Source of the DNA: JASSUD01 sp031963225 | Lineage (GTDB): Bacteria > Pseudomonadota > Gammaproteobacteria > Burkholderiales > Burkholderiaceae | Length of the DNA stretch: 61,499 nucleotides | Direction of reading: 5' to 3' | Assembly (NCBI GenBank): GCA_031963225.1 | Contig: JASSUD010000007.1 | Location: 1-61,499, forward strand | Shown here: one piece after another, positions 34,322 through 42,351 of the stretch | How the letters are laid out: each line of letters opens with the position of its first letter | How positions within the stretch are numbered: position 1 is the stretch's first letter | Program-made: the position numbers and the translations under genes | The notes under the pieces: generated by a model | Database searches by the model: none | The model's input: the letters and a program-made list of their open reading frames with translations, nothing else | What the model was told of the DNA's origin: nothing

Positions 34322-34747
34322 CTAAACAAGAAGGCTTGCAAGGCTTATCACGCCAATTGCAGCTAATACTGGATTTTTTAAACTAGGTTCAAGAATCACA
34401 GAATGTGAACTCGTGCTGCTGTTGCTACTGCCACCTCCACCTCTAACGGCGTGGCCACCGCCACTATGGCCGCCTCCTTTTTTAGACACCCATGGAAATG
34501 TGGAGTTTTGATTTTCAGATAGCGCATTCGGATTATGTAGGGTCAGGTTATGTGCATTGCTGACATTGCTTGGCAAACTTTTCGCACTTGCTGCTAGCGC
34601 AGTGCATGCCAAGCCTGCTACGCTGTAAAACGAAGACATCTTCTTAGATCCCACGCCTTTAGATTTGCCGCTCTCCATCGTAAATTCTGGTGTACATGTA
34701 ACGTTGGAGCTTCTAAAAGTAGTTCGTGTATCAGTTGCAATACCCAT
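34322..34747 (-). CDS. Ser/Gly-rich protein of unknown function with terminal hydrophobic segment
   Basis: A 141-residue unrecognised protein. The start has GGAG seven bases ahead of the ATG (34745-34747). N-terminal 35 residues are Ser/Thr/Lys rich without acidic clusters. A weakly hydrophobic stretch lies at 40-56 (FYSVAGLACTALAASA). A Gly/His/Ser-rich low-complexity tract runs from about 89 to 115. The last 16 residues are hydrophobic (NPVLAAIGVISLASLLV), a possible membrane anchor. Could be an effector or surface protein; nothing firm. Confidence 0.5.
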   Translation of the reverse strand: MGIATDTRTTFRSSNVTCTPEFTMESGKSKGVGSKKMSSFYSVAGLACTALAASAKSLPSNVSNAHNLTLHNPNALSENQNSTFPWVSKKGGGHSGGGHAVRGGGGSSNSSTSSHSVILEPSLKNPVLAAIGVISLASLLV

Positions 34748-34968
34748 TGTTTTTCTCCATCGGACAAGTGAAGGTTTGAGCAGCTAAAACATATAGACAC
34801 CTTAAGTTTTGTCCACATACCCTACCTGCAACATGTATCAGTTAGACGCATTGCGTCCCCGTGGAGTGTAATGAATAGCTATAAAAGCTGGGAAATCCAA
34901 TCAGAAAAAAGGTACGAGAGAGCGAAGCTATAGATAAGTATCGGCAAAATAGAAAAGGTGAGCGAGCT

Positions 34969-35232
34969 ATGCGGGCAGCTTATTTACGTCAAATAGAAAA
35001 GCGGCCAACTTTAGAGATTTCTCGGCATACAGCCGCAGCCTTTGGCATGCTTGCTGCCGCTGTTAAACAAGCTGGCCGCTCACCCAGGCCACACTACAAT
35101 GATCTTTGGATAGCTACGCAAGCTATTGAACATGGACATGCGCTATTGACCCTTAATGCCACCGATTTTGCAGATTTACCAGGGTTGCGACTCATCACAC
35201 TTACATCAAAAGCCCCAAATGAGCGAATTTGA
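34969..35232 (+). pseudogene. C-terminal remnant of a VapC-type PIN toxin
   Basis: The 87-codon frame matches only the C-terminal half of PIN-domain toxins: HYNDLWIATQAIEHGHALLT, LNATDFADLPGLRLI. The acidic D of NDLWIA and of TDFADL fit the later PIN active-site positions, but the N-terminal DTN motif and the first 50 or so residues are missing, and no antitoxin gene precedes it. It overlaps the first codons of phrB by 14 bases, so it probably persists as a fragment upstream of phrB. Confidence 0.7.
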
Positions 35233-36664
35233 CCGCGGTTTAGTTTGGTTTCGTCGCGACTTACGCGTCACTGATCAAGCTGCGCTATATCATGGATTAA
35301 GCCGTTGTCGACAGGTTTTCTGCGTGTTTGTATTCGACACGACAATCCTTGAACCGCTTAAAAGCGATGATCGACGCATCGCATTTATCCAAGATTGCTT
35401 GACCTCTCTACAAGCGCAGCTAGCACGGGCTGGCGGCAGACTTATTGTGCTGCATGGGGAGCCACAGCAAGTTATCCCAGCGCTGGCTAAGCAATTAAAC
35501 ATTCAAGCTGTGTTCATCAACCGCGACTACGAGCCGCAAGCGCTTGAGCGTGATAAACGTATAGAAGCTCAATTACAGCGCCAGGAGTGTGCGCTGTTTG
35601 CTTATAAAGATCAGGTGATTTTTGAAACCGATGAAATTCTGACCCAAAGCAAAACTCCCTATACCATTTTTACCCCTTATAAAAACGCTTGGCTAAAAGC
35701 ACTACGACCGGAGCATCTTGCCCCTTTTCTAGTAGACCAATGCTGGTCTTCTTTAGCCTTGCCACCGGCCAATTTACCGACCCAAATTCCATCATTGAAA
35801 GAACTAGGTTTTGCAGAAGCAGCCAAACGACGTATTACGCTTCCAGCTGGCAGTGAAGGGGCAGCGCAGCTGCTCGATGACTTTCTGCCGCGTTTAAGTC
35901 GCTATCATGAAAAACGCGATTATCCAGCGCGTAAAGGACCCAGTTATCTTTCCGTGCATTTACGTTTTGGTACCGTCTCTATCCGCACCCTCGCTCAACT
36001 TGCGCATGCGCAAATGCTGCGTGGTGATCAAGGAGCGGCTGTATGGCTGAGTGAGCTAATCTGGCGCGACTTCTATTTTATGATCCTGTTTCACCATCCA
36101 TACGTCGCAAAGCAGGCTTTCCGCCCAGCATATAACCAGATAGATTGGCTCTCAGGTGCTCGCGCAGAGGAGTATTTTGCTGCATGGTGCGAGGGGCGCA
36201 CTGGCTATCCTTTGGTCGATGCAGCGATGCGTCAGCTTAACCAAACTGGCTATATGCATAACCGGCTACGCATGGTGGCAGCGAGTTTTCTAGCTAAAGA
36301 CCTGGGGGTTAATTGGCGCTGGGGCGAGCAATATTTCGCAGAGCAGCTAAACGATTTTGATTTAGCAGCAAATAATGGTGGCTGGCAGTGGGCGGCTTCA
36401 ACTGGATGCGATGCGCAGCCTTATTTTCGGATTTTCAACCCCGTTGCCCAATCACTCAAATTTGACCCACAAGGTGATTTTATTCGCCGCTACGTTCCTG
36501 AACTTAAAGGTTTATCTGGAAAAGCAATTCATACACCCTGGCAAGCCAATCAGGAGAGCTTGGCCCAAGCTAAGGTCGAGTTGGGAAAGACTTACCCCTA
36601 TCCATTAATCGATCACAGTGAGGCACGCAAAATCACTTTAGCACGCTACAAAAAACATTCTTAA
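35219..36664 (+). CDS. phrB: Deoxyribodipyrimidine photolyase
   Basis: A 481-residue CPD photolyase of class I that repairs UV-induced pyrimidine dimers with light. N-terminal antenna-binding Rossmann domain: GLVWFRRDLRVTDQAALY, HGEPQQVIPALA. FAD domain: VWLSELIWRDFYFMIL, TGYPLVDAAMRQLNQTGYMH, NRLRMVAASFLAKDL, LNDFDLAANNGGWQWAAS, STGCDAQPYFRIFNP. ATG 35219 is the family start; the longer frame to 35156 retranslates the vapC remnant. A photolyase in a presumed endosymbiont is slightly surprising but the gene looks intact. Confidence 0.95.
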   Translation: MSEFDRGLVWFRRDLRVTDQAALYHGLSRCRQVFCVFVFDTTILEPLKSDDRRIAFIQDCLTSLQAQLARAGGRLIVLHGEPQQVIPALAKQLNIQAVFINRDYEPQALERDKRIEAQLQRQECALFAYKDQVIFETDEILTQSKTPYTIFTPYKNAWLKALRPEHLAPFLVDQCWSSLALPPANLPTQIPSLKELGFAEAAKRRITLPAGSEGAAQLLDDFLPRLSRYHEKRDYPARKGPSYLSVHLRFGTVSIRTLAQLAHAQMLRGDQGAAVWLSELIWRDFYFMILFHHPYVAKQAFRPAYNQIDWLSGARAEEYFAAWCEGRTGYPLVDAAMRQLNQTGYMHNRLRMVAASFLAKDLGVNWRWGEQYFAEQLNDFDLAANNGGWQWAASTGCDAQPYFRIFNPVAQSLKFDPQGDFIRRYVPELKGLSGKAIHTPWQANQESLAQAKVELGKTYPYPLIDHSEARKITLARYKKHS

Positions 36665-36992
36665 CAAGTGAATACGGAGGCAAGGCGCAAAGCGCTAGCA
36701 GAGGCAGGCAATACCAATTTCCTCTGGCACGATTGACGTCATACCTGGATTTCTTGGCTTGCAATGAGGGTAGCAACCTTAGCGGAATTGCAAGAATTAG
36801 GGGATGGTAAAAATCTGAGATGGTGGGACGGTATGCACACTTTTCAGTGGATAATTTGCGCAAAGTGATGGTGCAGCACGCGCTAAAAATTATAAAAACA
36901 CGCTTTTGAAATAAGTACACCGCCTTATCGCCAAAGGCATCGGTTCTCCTCACACTCCGTCTTATTTCACAGTATTACAAAATGGACTTCTC
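36665..36992. other. Intergenic region before the WD40 gene
   Basis: 328 bp with no supported gene. Frames on the minus strand are short and resemble nothing. It should contain the promoter for the WD40 protein; no consensus pair stood out. Confidence 0.35.
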
Positions 36993-39900
36993 ATGCTTGC
37001 ACGCGTTTCTGCTCGATTAACTGAATTAACGCAGTCCCCTGCTACTGCGCTTGAATGCGGTAAAGCAGCATTAGAGCAAGCGGAGGAGCATCAAAAAAAT
37101 AGAGAGTTTGAGCAAGCACAGAGCAGCCTCCATACCGCCAACGCCGCGCTAAAGGATGGCGTGCCTGCTAGAAAAGAAGCAGAAGCCCGACCCCTACTGG
37201 GGCAGGTCTATCAAAAACAAGCCGAACTTTTGCACCGTCAAGAAAGCTTTAATGCGGATGCCGTGCGTGAGCGCTATGCGCGCGCAGTTGAATATTTCGC
37301 CAAGTGTACGGATTCGGTAAGTGTGGCGCGCAAAGTAGAGGTGCAAAGAAGATTGACTCTTTTGCCAGGTGGCGATGATATTGCTCAAATAGCGCGTACG
37401 GTGTGGGAACAGAGTCAGCAGGCGCTGGAGGTGAAAGAGACTGCATTACTCAATACACGAAATTTGGTGAACGAACCGGCTGTGCTGGACGTTTTAGCAG
37501 AATGGGTGAAGCAGTACCCTGCCTTTGCAGCATACCTGTACGCATGGATAGAAGCTTCAAAAGACCCGGATGCGCCGGTAACAACAGGCGCAGCCAATGC
37601 CATTACCATCTTGGTGCGAGCCAGTGTGCCATTTAAGGAGGCAGATTTACGGGGGATACGCGTTCCCGGTGCGGATTTAAGTTTTGGGGTATTTGATAAA
37701 GCAAAGTTGCAAGGTGCAGATTTACGCAATACTTCTCTTCGTACTATATGGCTCCGTCAGGCGGATTTACGGGGTGCCAAGATGGAGGGGGTGCAGTTTG
37801 GTAAGTCCCCTTTTTTCAAAGTAGAGAGAGAGGTCGGTGCCTGCACGTATTCACCCGATGGACAAACCTATGCGGTAGGACTGTATAACGGCCACATCCA
37901 TCTCTATAACACGCAGAGCTGGGAGAAAATCGGCACGCTAACGGGCCATACGGATTGGGTCACGAGCGTAGTGTATTCGCCGAACGGTCAGCAGATCGCA
38001 TCGGGGAGTCATGACGAGACGGTGCGGCTGTGGGATGCGCACTCTGGAGCGCTTACTGCCGTTTTAAAGGACCATACGAGCTTGGTTAGTAGCGTGGCCT
38101 ATTCACCAAATGGTGAGCAGATCGCATCGGGAAGTGATGATCATACGGTGCGGCTGTGGGATGCAGCCTCTGGAGCACTTACCGCCACTTTAGAGGGCCA
38201 TACTGGTTATGTGAATAGCGTGGTGTATTCACCAAACGGTGAGCAGATCGCCTCGGGGAGCCAGGATCATACGGTGCGGCTGTGGGATGCAGGCTCTGGA
38301 ACGCTCACTGCCACATTAACGGGTCATACTGATGTGGTGACTAGCGTGGCGTATTCGCCGAACGGTCAGCAGATCGCATCGGGAAGTTATGATCGCACGG
38401 TGCGGGTTTGGGATATAGACTCTGGGGAGCCACTCCGCACTTTAAAGAGCCATACTGACTGGGTTCATAGCGTCGTGTATTCGCCGAGTGGCCAGCAGAT
38501 CGCGTCGGCGAGTGGGGATGAGATGGTGCGGCTGTGGGATGTAGACTCAGGGGGGCTTATCGACACATTAAAGGGCCATACTAACCGGGTGCAGAGCGTG
38601 GTGTATTCGCCGAACGGTGAGCAGATCGCCTCAGGGGGGTGGGATAAGACGGTGCAACTGTGGAATGCGCGCTTTGTTCAGCCTAGCCATAAAGTCATTG
38701 GCCATACTAACGAGATTCTTAGCGTGGTGTACTCGCCGAATGGTGAGCAGATCGCTTCAGGGGGTTGGGATAATACGGTGCGACTGTGGAATACAGACTC
38801 AGGAGAGCTGACCGCCACGTTAAAGGGCCATACTCACGCGGTTCGTAGCGTGGTGTATTCACCGAACGGTGAGCAGATCGCCTCGGGCAGTAGTGACCAT
38901 ACGGTGCAGCTGTGGGATGCGCACAGTGGTGATCTCGACCGCACCTTACAAGGGCATACCCACTGGGTTACTAGCGTGATGTATTCGCCGAGCGGCCAGC
39001 AGATTGCCTCGAGCAGTTTTGACAATACGGTGCGGCTGTGGGACGCACAAACTGGGGCCCTCGCGCACACCTTACAAGGGCATACCGACGGTGTTACGAG
39101 TTTGCTGTATTCGCCCAGCGGCCAGCAGATCGCCTCAGGTAGTTATGACAAGACAGTGCGGCTGTGGGACGCGCAAACTGGGGCCCTCGCGCACACCTTA
39201 AAAGGGCATCGCGACTCTATTGTGAGTGTGGTGTATTCGCCCAGCGGCCAGCAGATCGCGTCGTGCAGTTTAGACAATAGGGTGCGGCTGTGGGACGCGC
39301 AAACCGGGGACCTCATGCACCCCTTACAAAGGCATACCAAGGGTGTTATTAGCGTGGTGTATTCGCCGAGCGGCCAGCAGATCGCCTCGGGCAGTTGGGA
39401 CCATACGGTGCGGCTGTGGGACGCGCAAAGCGGGAACCTCGCGCACACCTTACGAGGGCATACCTACATTGTTACTAGCGTGGTGTATTCGCCGAACGGT
39501 CAGCAGATCGCCTCGGGGAACGGGGATAATACAGTGCGGCTGTGGGACACGCAAACGGGGGCCCTCGCCCACACCTTACAAGGGCATACCTACGGTGTTG
39601 TGAGCGTGGTGTATTCGCCCAGCGGCCAGCAGATCGCCTCGGCCGGTAATGACTGTACGGTGTGGCTGTGGGACGTGCAAACCGGGGCCCTCGCGCATAC
39701 CTTAGAAAAACATACCTGGATTCTTAGTAGCATGGTGTATTCGCCTAGCGGCCAGCAGATCGCCTCGGGTAGTTGGGACAAGACGGTGCGGCTGTGGGAC
39801 GCGCAAACCGGGGACCTCACGCACACCTTACAAGGGCATACTTCCTCTGTTAATAGCGTGGTGTATTCGCCGAATGGTCAGCAGATCGCCTCGAAGAGTG

Positions 39901-40226
39901 ATGATCAGACGGCACGGCTGTGGGATGCAGCGTCAGGACAGTGTGTGGCTGTGATTCGAGATTTCAATGGACCTGTCACCAGTCTTGCCTGGAAGGTTAC
40001 CCCCAACGGCCAGTACTTAGTGGCTGGTAGTAGAGATACATCGGTTCGTGTGTGGCAAGTGATAGAAGCAGAAGGTGACTGTCAGGTGCGCTTGTGCTGG
40101 AGTTCAACACACGCTGCACTTAACGTGAAAAAGGCCTCTATTTGGGAAGTGCAAGGCTTAAGCCCGGTCAATACACGACTCTTGGAACAACGCAGGGCAG
40201 TGGGTCTACCCTCTGATACGGCATGA
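36993..40226 (+). CDS. Pentapeptide-WD40 protein, NACHT-less paralogue of the NACHT-WD40 genes
   Basis: A 1077-residue protein. Residues 1-150 are helical, TPR-like. A linker (LVNEPAVLDVLAEWVKQYPA, AWIEASKDPDAPV, GAANAITILVRA) and a pentapeptide segment (about 216-270; ADLRGIRVPGADLSFGVF) are clearly homologous to those in the two NACHT-WD40 proteins nearby. About 18 WD40 repeats follow (285-1025); the 16 central ones are 42 residues each. No Walker A motif is present, so this is a sensor-like protein without its own switch, probably derived by loss of the TIR-like and NACHT segments. Repeats would fold into two or more beta-propellers. A hairpin lies directly after the stop. Confidence 0.88.
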   Translation: MLARVSARLTELTQSPATALECGKAALEQAEEHQKNREFEQAQSSLHTANAALKDGVPARKEAEARPLLGQVYQKQAELLHRQESFNADAVRERYARAVEYFAKCTDSVSVARKVEVQRRLTLLPGGDDIAQIARTVWEQSQQALEVKETALLNTRNLVNEPAVLDVLAEWVKQYPAFAAYLYAWIEASKDPDAPVTTGAANAITILVRASVPFKEADLRGIRVPGADLSFGVFDKAKLQGADLRNTSLRTIWLRQADLRGAKMEGVQFGKSPFFKVEREVGACTYSPDGQTYAVGLYNGHIHLYNTQSWEKIGTLTGHTDWVTSVVYSPNGQQIASGSHDETVRLWDAHSGALTAVLKDHTSLVSSVAYSPNGEQIASGSDDHTVRLWDAASGALTATLEGHTGYVNSVVYSPNGEQIASGSQDHTVRLWDAGSGTLTATLTGHTDVVTSVAYSPNGQQIASGSYDRTVRVWDIDSGEPLRTLKSHTDWVHSVVYSPSGQQIASASGDEMVRLWDVDSGGLIDTLKGHTNRVQSVVYSPNGEQIASGGWDKTVQLWNARFVQPSHKVIGHTNEILSVVYSPNGEQIASGGWDNTVRLWNTDSGELTATLKGHTHAVRSVVYSPNGEQIASGSSDHTVQLWDAHSGDLDRTLQGHTHWVTSVMYSPSGQQIASSSFDNTVRLWDAQTGALAHTLQGHTDGVTSLLYSPSGQQIASGSYDKTVRLWDAQTGALAHTLKGHRDSIVSVVYSPSGQQIASCSLDNRVRLWDAQTGDLMHPLQRHTKGVISVVYSPSGQQIASGSWDHTVRLWDAQSGNLAHTLRGHTYIVTSVVYSPNGQQIASGNGDNTVRLWDTQTGALAHTLQGHTYGVVSVVYSPSGQQIASAGNDCTVWLWDVQTGALAHTLEKHTWILSSMVYSPSGQQIASGSWDKTVRLWDAQTGDLTHTLQGHTSSVNSVVYSPNGQQIASKSDDQTARLWDAASGQCVAVIRDFNGPVTSLAWKVTPNGQYLVAGSRDTSVRVWQVIEAEGDCQVRLCWSSTHAALNVKKASIWEVQGLSPVNTRLLEQRRAVGLPSDTA
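37959..39974 (+). repeat. Tandem array of sixteen 126-bp WD40-coding units
   Basis: Sixteen in-frame units of exactly 126 bp. The framework codons (TATTCGCCGAACGGTCAGCA, ATCGCCTCG, GTGCGGCTGTGGGA) recur almost unchanged, while differences cluster at the codons after GGGCATACC, at the codon before AGCGTG, and in the four or five codons before ACGGTGCGG. Near-identical units allow unequal crossover and copy-number change. Confidence 0.92.
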
Positions 40227-40230
40227 TGGA

Positions 40231-40257
40231 ATAAAAAAGAGCATCGCCAAGCTCTTT
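40231..40257 (-). terminator. Rho-independent terminator reading the minus strand
   Basis: On the minus strand: AAAGAGC, loop of eight, GCTCTTT, followed by TTTATT. It lies five bases behind the WD40 stop codon and would stop transcripts of the minus-strand fragment at 40412. On the plus strand the hairpin has no T-run. Confidence 0.55.
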
Positions 40258-40336
40258 GGAGTAAGGGGTGCCTATCCATTTTCAATCGCTGTTGACAGAT
40301 GATCTATTTTTTAGAAAACAGATAAATATTATAGCG

Positions 40337-40388
40337 CCACACTCAGCCTACAAAAAAAGTAACTACTCTTCTTGTAGGCTGAGTGTGG
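40337..40388. repeat. Long perfect inverted repeat
   Basis: 17-bp arms CCACACTCAGCCTACAA and TTGTAGGCTGAGTGTGG, 18-base loop. No T-run follows on either strand. It lies between the WD40 gene and the minus-strand fragment. Could be a mobile-element end or a bidirectional transcript barrier. Confidence 0.6.
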
Positions 40389-40411
40389 TCTAGTTTACTG
40401 CGGCAACCCCC

Positions 40412-40843
40412 TTAAGAAATACGCTTGGATAGCTCTTTCTTGCCTATTAGACACAGCGTGAGTGCTGCATCTTGTAGATCCTGCTGTGCAACTAATCCTT
40501 CTACACAAGCTTGCTTTGCTTCATCTGTACACAAAATCATGAATGCTTCAGGGAGTATTTGAACACCGTCCTTTAGTGCATTATTGATTTCAGTCGATAT
40601 ACGATCTAATACGATTGTATGCGTGCAGCCGATCATCGCATACTCATTGTCGGCATCTCCCGCCAGCTGATTGAATAGCTTTTGATCAGAATTAGTATCT
40701 AATGCTAAATTAAAAATAAGAGCTACGGAGAGAGAATTTAAAATAATAATATTAACCGATATTTTTCCAGTAATTTCTTTTATAAGTTGTTTATTTAAAT
40801 ATAAATCTGATGATTTTTGGTTAGTATGTGCGGCGGCTATGGT
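40412..40843 (-). pseudogene. Probable gene fragment without a start, unknown family
   Basis: An open frame of about 143 codons on the minus strand with no ATG, GTG or TTG until codon 70 (ATG at 40634-40636 would give 74 residues). The C-terminal 85 codons look protein-like: FNQLAGDADNEYAMIGCTHT, then EINNALKDGVQILPEAFMIL and CTDEAKQACVEGLVAQQDLQ. The upstream part is AT-rich. A terminator (40231-40257) lies downstream. It may be the C-terminal remainder of a transferred gene. Family not recognised. Confidence 0.35.
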
Positions 40844-41189
40844 TCAGGTTTTGGTATTCGCTAGTAAAGCGTCAAAATTTAAGCTTGCTGTAAGCGAAGT
40901 GTTGGAAGAATATCCTAGAGTAAAAAGCGTTATGAATACTTTCGAGGTGGTTGAGGGTAACTTAAATATAATTAGAAAATACACTGATTAAGTAATCAAT
41001 ATATTAAATTCCATGAATAATTTCATCGAGTATGAACGCTTTTCAACAGAGAATGAAATTTTCCCATCGAAAGGTATGCAGTATATTGAAGCTCAAGGAT
41101 ATAGGAACAACGCTAATAAAATACTACAGCAACTTTCAGGGACATTAGCAAATATCAAACAAATTTCTCTTGAGGGAAGGTCAGCATAA
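40686..41189 (+). pseudogene. Interrupted frame, possible decayed membrane protein
   Basis: The plus frame is open from 40686 to 41189 except for a single TAA at 40989-40991. Read through, it gives a hydrophobic part (FPVISFISCLFKY, WLVCAAAMVQVLVFASKASK) and a helical part (LAVSEVLEEYPRVKSVMNTF, then NKILQQLSGTLANIKQISLE). The two intact pieces would be 40839-40991 (50 aa) and 41013-41189 (58 aa). The layout recalls the membrane-hairpin plus coil protein at 60352. It overlaps the minus-strand fragment at 40412-40843, so at most one is real in the overlap. Confidence 0.3.
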
Positions 41190-41422
41190 CTCGGCAGAAA
41201 AGGCAGTACGGTTGTATGGCAAGGAAACAGGCCATTATTTTTTGTAATAGCAATCTGATCGTACAGTCCCCCTATTTGACAAGAGCAATATTGATTTTTA
41301 ACGATTTTATTGGGCTGTTCCTTACCACCATTTCGCACCCTTTTGTACTGTTTATAAAAATAGAATTACCAAAAAGTCCCCAGGGGGGCATGGGGTATAG
41401 TCAGGTAATCTATAAAACTAAA

Positions 41423-41884
41423 TTAATTTTCCAGAAGGAAATAGAAAGAACTGAAATGAAATATTAAAAAACTATTATTGCGCCCATAAAAAACCGATGC
41501 GGAAACATCGGGCTTTTTTAGAGTGTTGAGCACAGCAAAAAACCTAGAATAACTCTTGGAAACCAAATCAGGCAAATTACAAGAAATATTAAAAGCAGAA
41601 AAACTGCTAGTAAATGCATCTACATTTGTAAAAAAACGCGAAGCAAAATTACAAGCACATACACACATCAAAAATGTAAGGAGTTTCTTGGGAATCCAGC
41701 CGCTACTTTCACGGCTTAAAAATTGATATCCCCTCTTAAGGCGCAACAAGCGCGCTGCGTACGCTTTGTTCAATTTATGCTTCCATACTGATTTTAATGC
41801 CTGAGCCGCTGTGTTTTCCCATTCCTGAAAAATTCTAGGTATCACCTGATTTCTGCCGCTTCTTTTAACCTCTAGTATTCGCAT
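41423..41884 (-). CDS. Small protein paired with NACHT-WD40 gene 1, unknown
   Basis: An open frame of 153 codons whose first 66 (RILEVKRSGRNQVIPRIFQE, then WKHKLNKAYAARLLRLKRGY, ending ESSGWIPK) are shared almost exactly with the frame upstream of the second NACHT-WD40 gene. The rest (from about 41690 leftwards) is not shared, is AT-rich, and runs through a plus-strand terminator, so it is probably not authentic protein. The conserved part is basic and could bind nucleic acid. Its divergent placement ahead of both NACHT genes suggests the segment was duplicated with them. No family recognised; it may be a fragment. Confidence 0.4.
   Translation of the reverse strand: MRILEVKRSGRNQVIPRIFQEWENTAAQALKSVWKHKLNKAYAARLLRLKRGYQFLSRESSGWIPKKLLTFLMCVCACNFASRFFTNVDAFTSSFSAFNISCNLPDLVSKSYSRFFAVLNTLKKPDVSASVFYGRNNSFLIFHFSSFYFLLEN
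41494..41519 (+). terminator. Rho-independent terminator
   Basis: CCGATG, loop CGGAAA, CATCGG, then GCTTTTTTT-like run (T at 41513-41519). It would end a plus-strand transcript coming from the decayed region at 40686-41467. Confidence 0.7.
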
Positions 41885-42351
41885 AAACCTCGTTTCCTGA
41901 CTGGCGCTTCATATCCCATTAAGCCTTGTGGGATGTGTGCTGGTCGTTTGTCAGCGCAGCTTTTTTGTCGAACAATGAGAAATGGGTTTGGCACATTTCT
42001 TGTATCTCAACTTCATTTGAAAACGAATAAGTCAGCGTGCATTTGAAATGGTTTATTGATGCGCCGAGAAGCTGGTCTTCGATTCGTGCGCAGGCTTAAA
42101 GCTAAAACGAAGAAAGAAAAATATGTTCTCAAGAATCAAAGCGCAGGTGGCGAAACACTGGCAGCTGAAAGCGGAAGCAATGGATTGTGCGCAGGTGTAT
42201 TTTAGGCAGTAAAAACATGTTATGGCAAAGCAGAAAAGAATCAAGCGCTGAACGATTCGATTAAAGCCAAAATTCGCGAAATTACTCTCTAGAATCATTG
42301 CTCGAATAGAGATTCTGAGAGGCCGATTGAATAAAACAGGTGGGGATAAAG
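41691..42351. repeat. Duplicated leader region of NACHT-WD40 gene 1
   Basis: This segment is repeated ahead of gene 2 (50492-50935), except that 213 bp (42035-42247) are missing there. Both copies keep an inverted repeat (AGAAATG and CATTTCT around 41970-41990), a second (AGAATC and GATTCT just before the start), and the ribosome-site region. Conservation of a non-coding leader suggests shared regulation or recent duplication. Confidence 0.8.
42016..42052 (+). repeat. Flanking direct repeat, copy 1
   Basis: TTTGAAAACGAATAAGTCAG followed by CGTGCATTTGAAATGG. A close match follows the stop of NACHT gene 1 (47444-47479) and of gene 2 (55671-55704), and a truncated copy precedes gene 2 (50813-50831, ending at the deletion point). 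The copies bracket the duplicated genes. Confidence 0.7.

Noticed and set aside
37959..39974. A CRISPR-like array
   Set aside because: The 126-bp units are in-frame WD40 repeats with no spacers of the expected size and no cas genes.
40412..40843. A NEL-type ubiquitin ligase fragment
   Set aside because: The catalytic Cys-x-Asp motif and surrounding pattern could not be seen.
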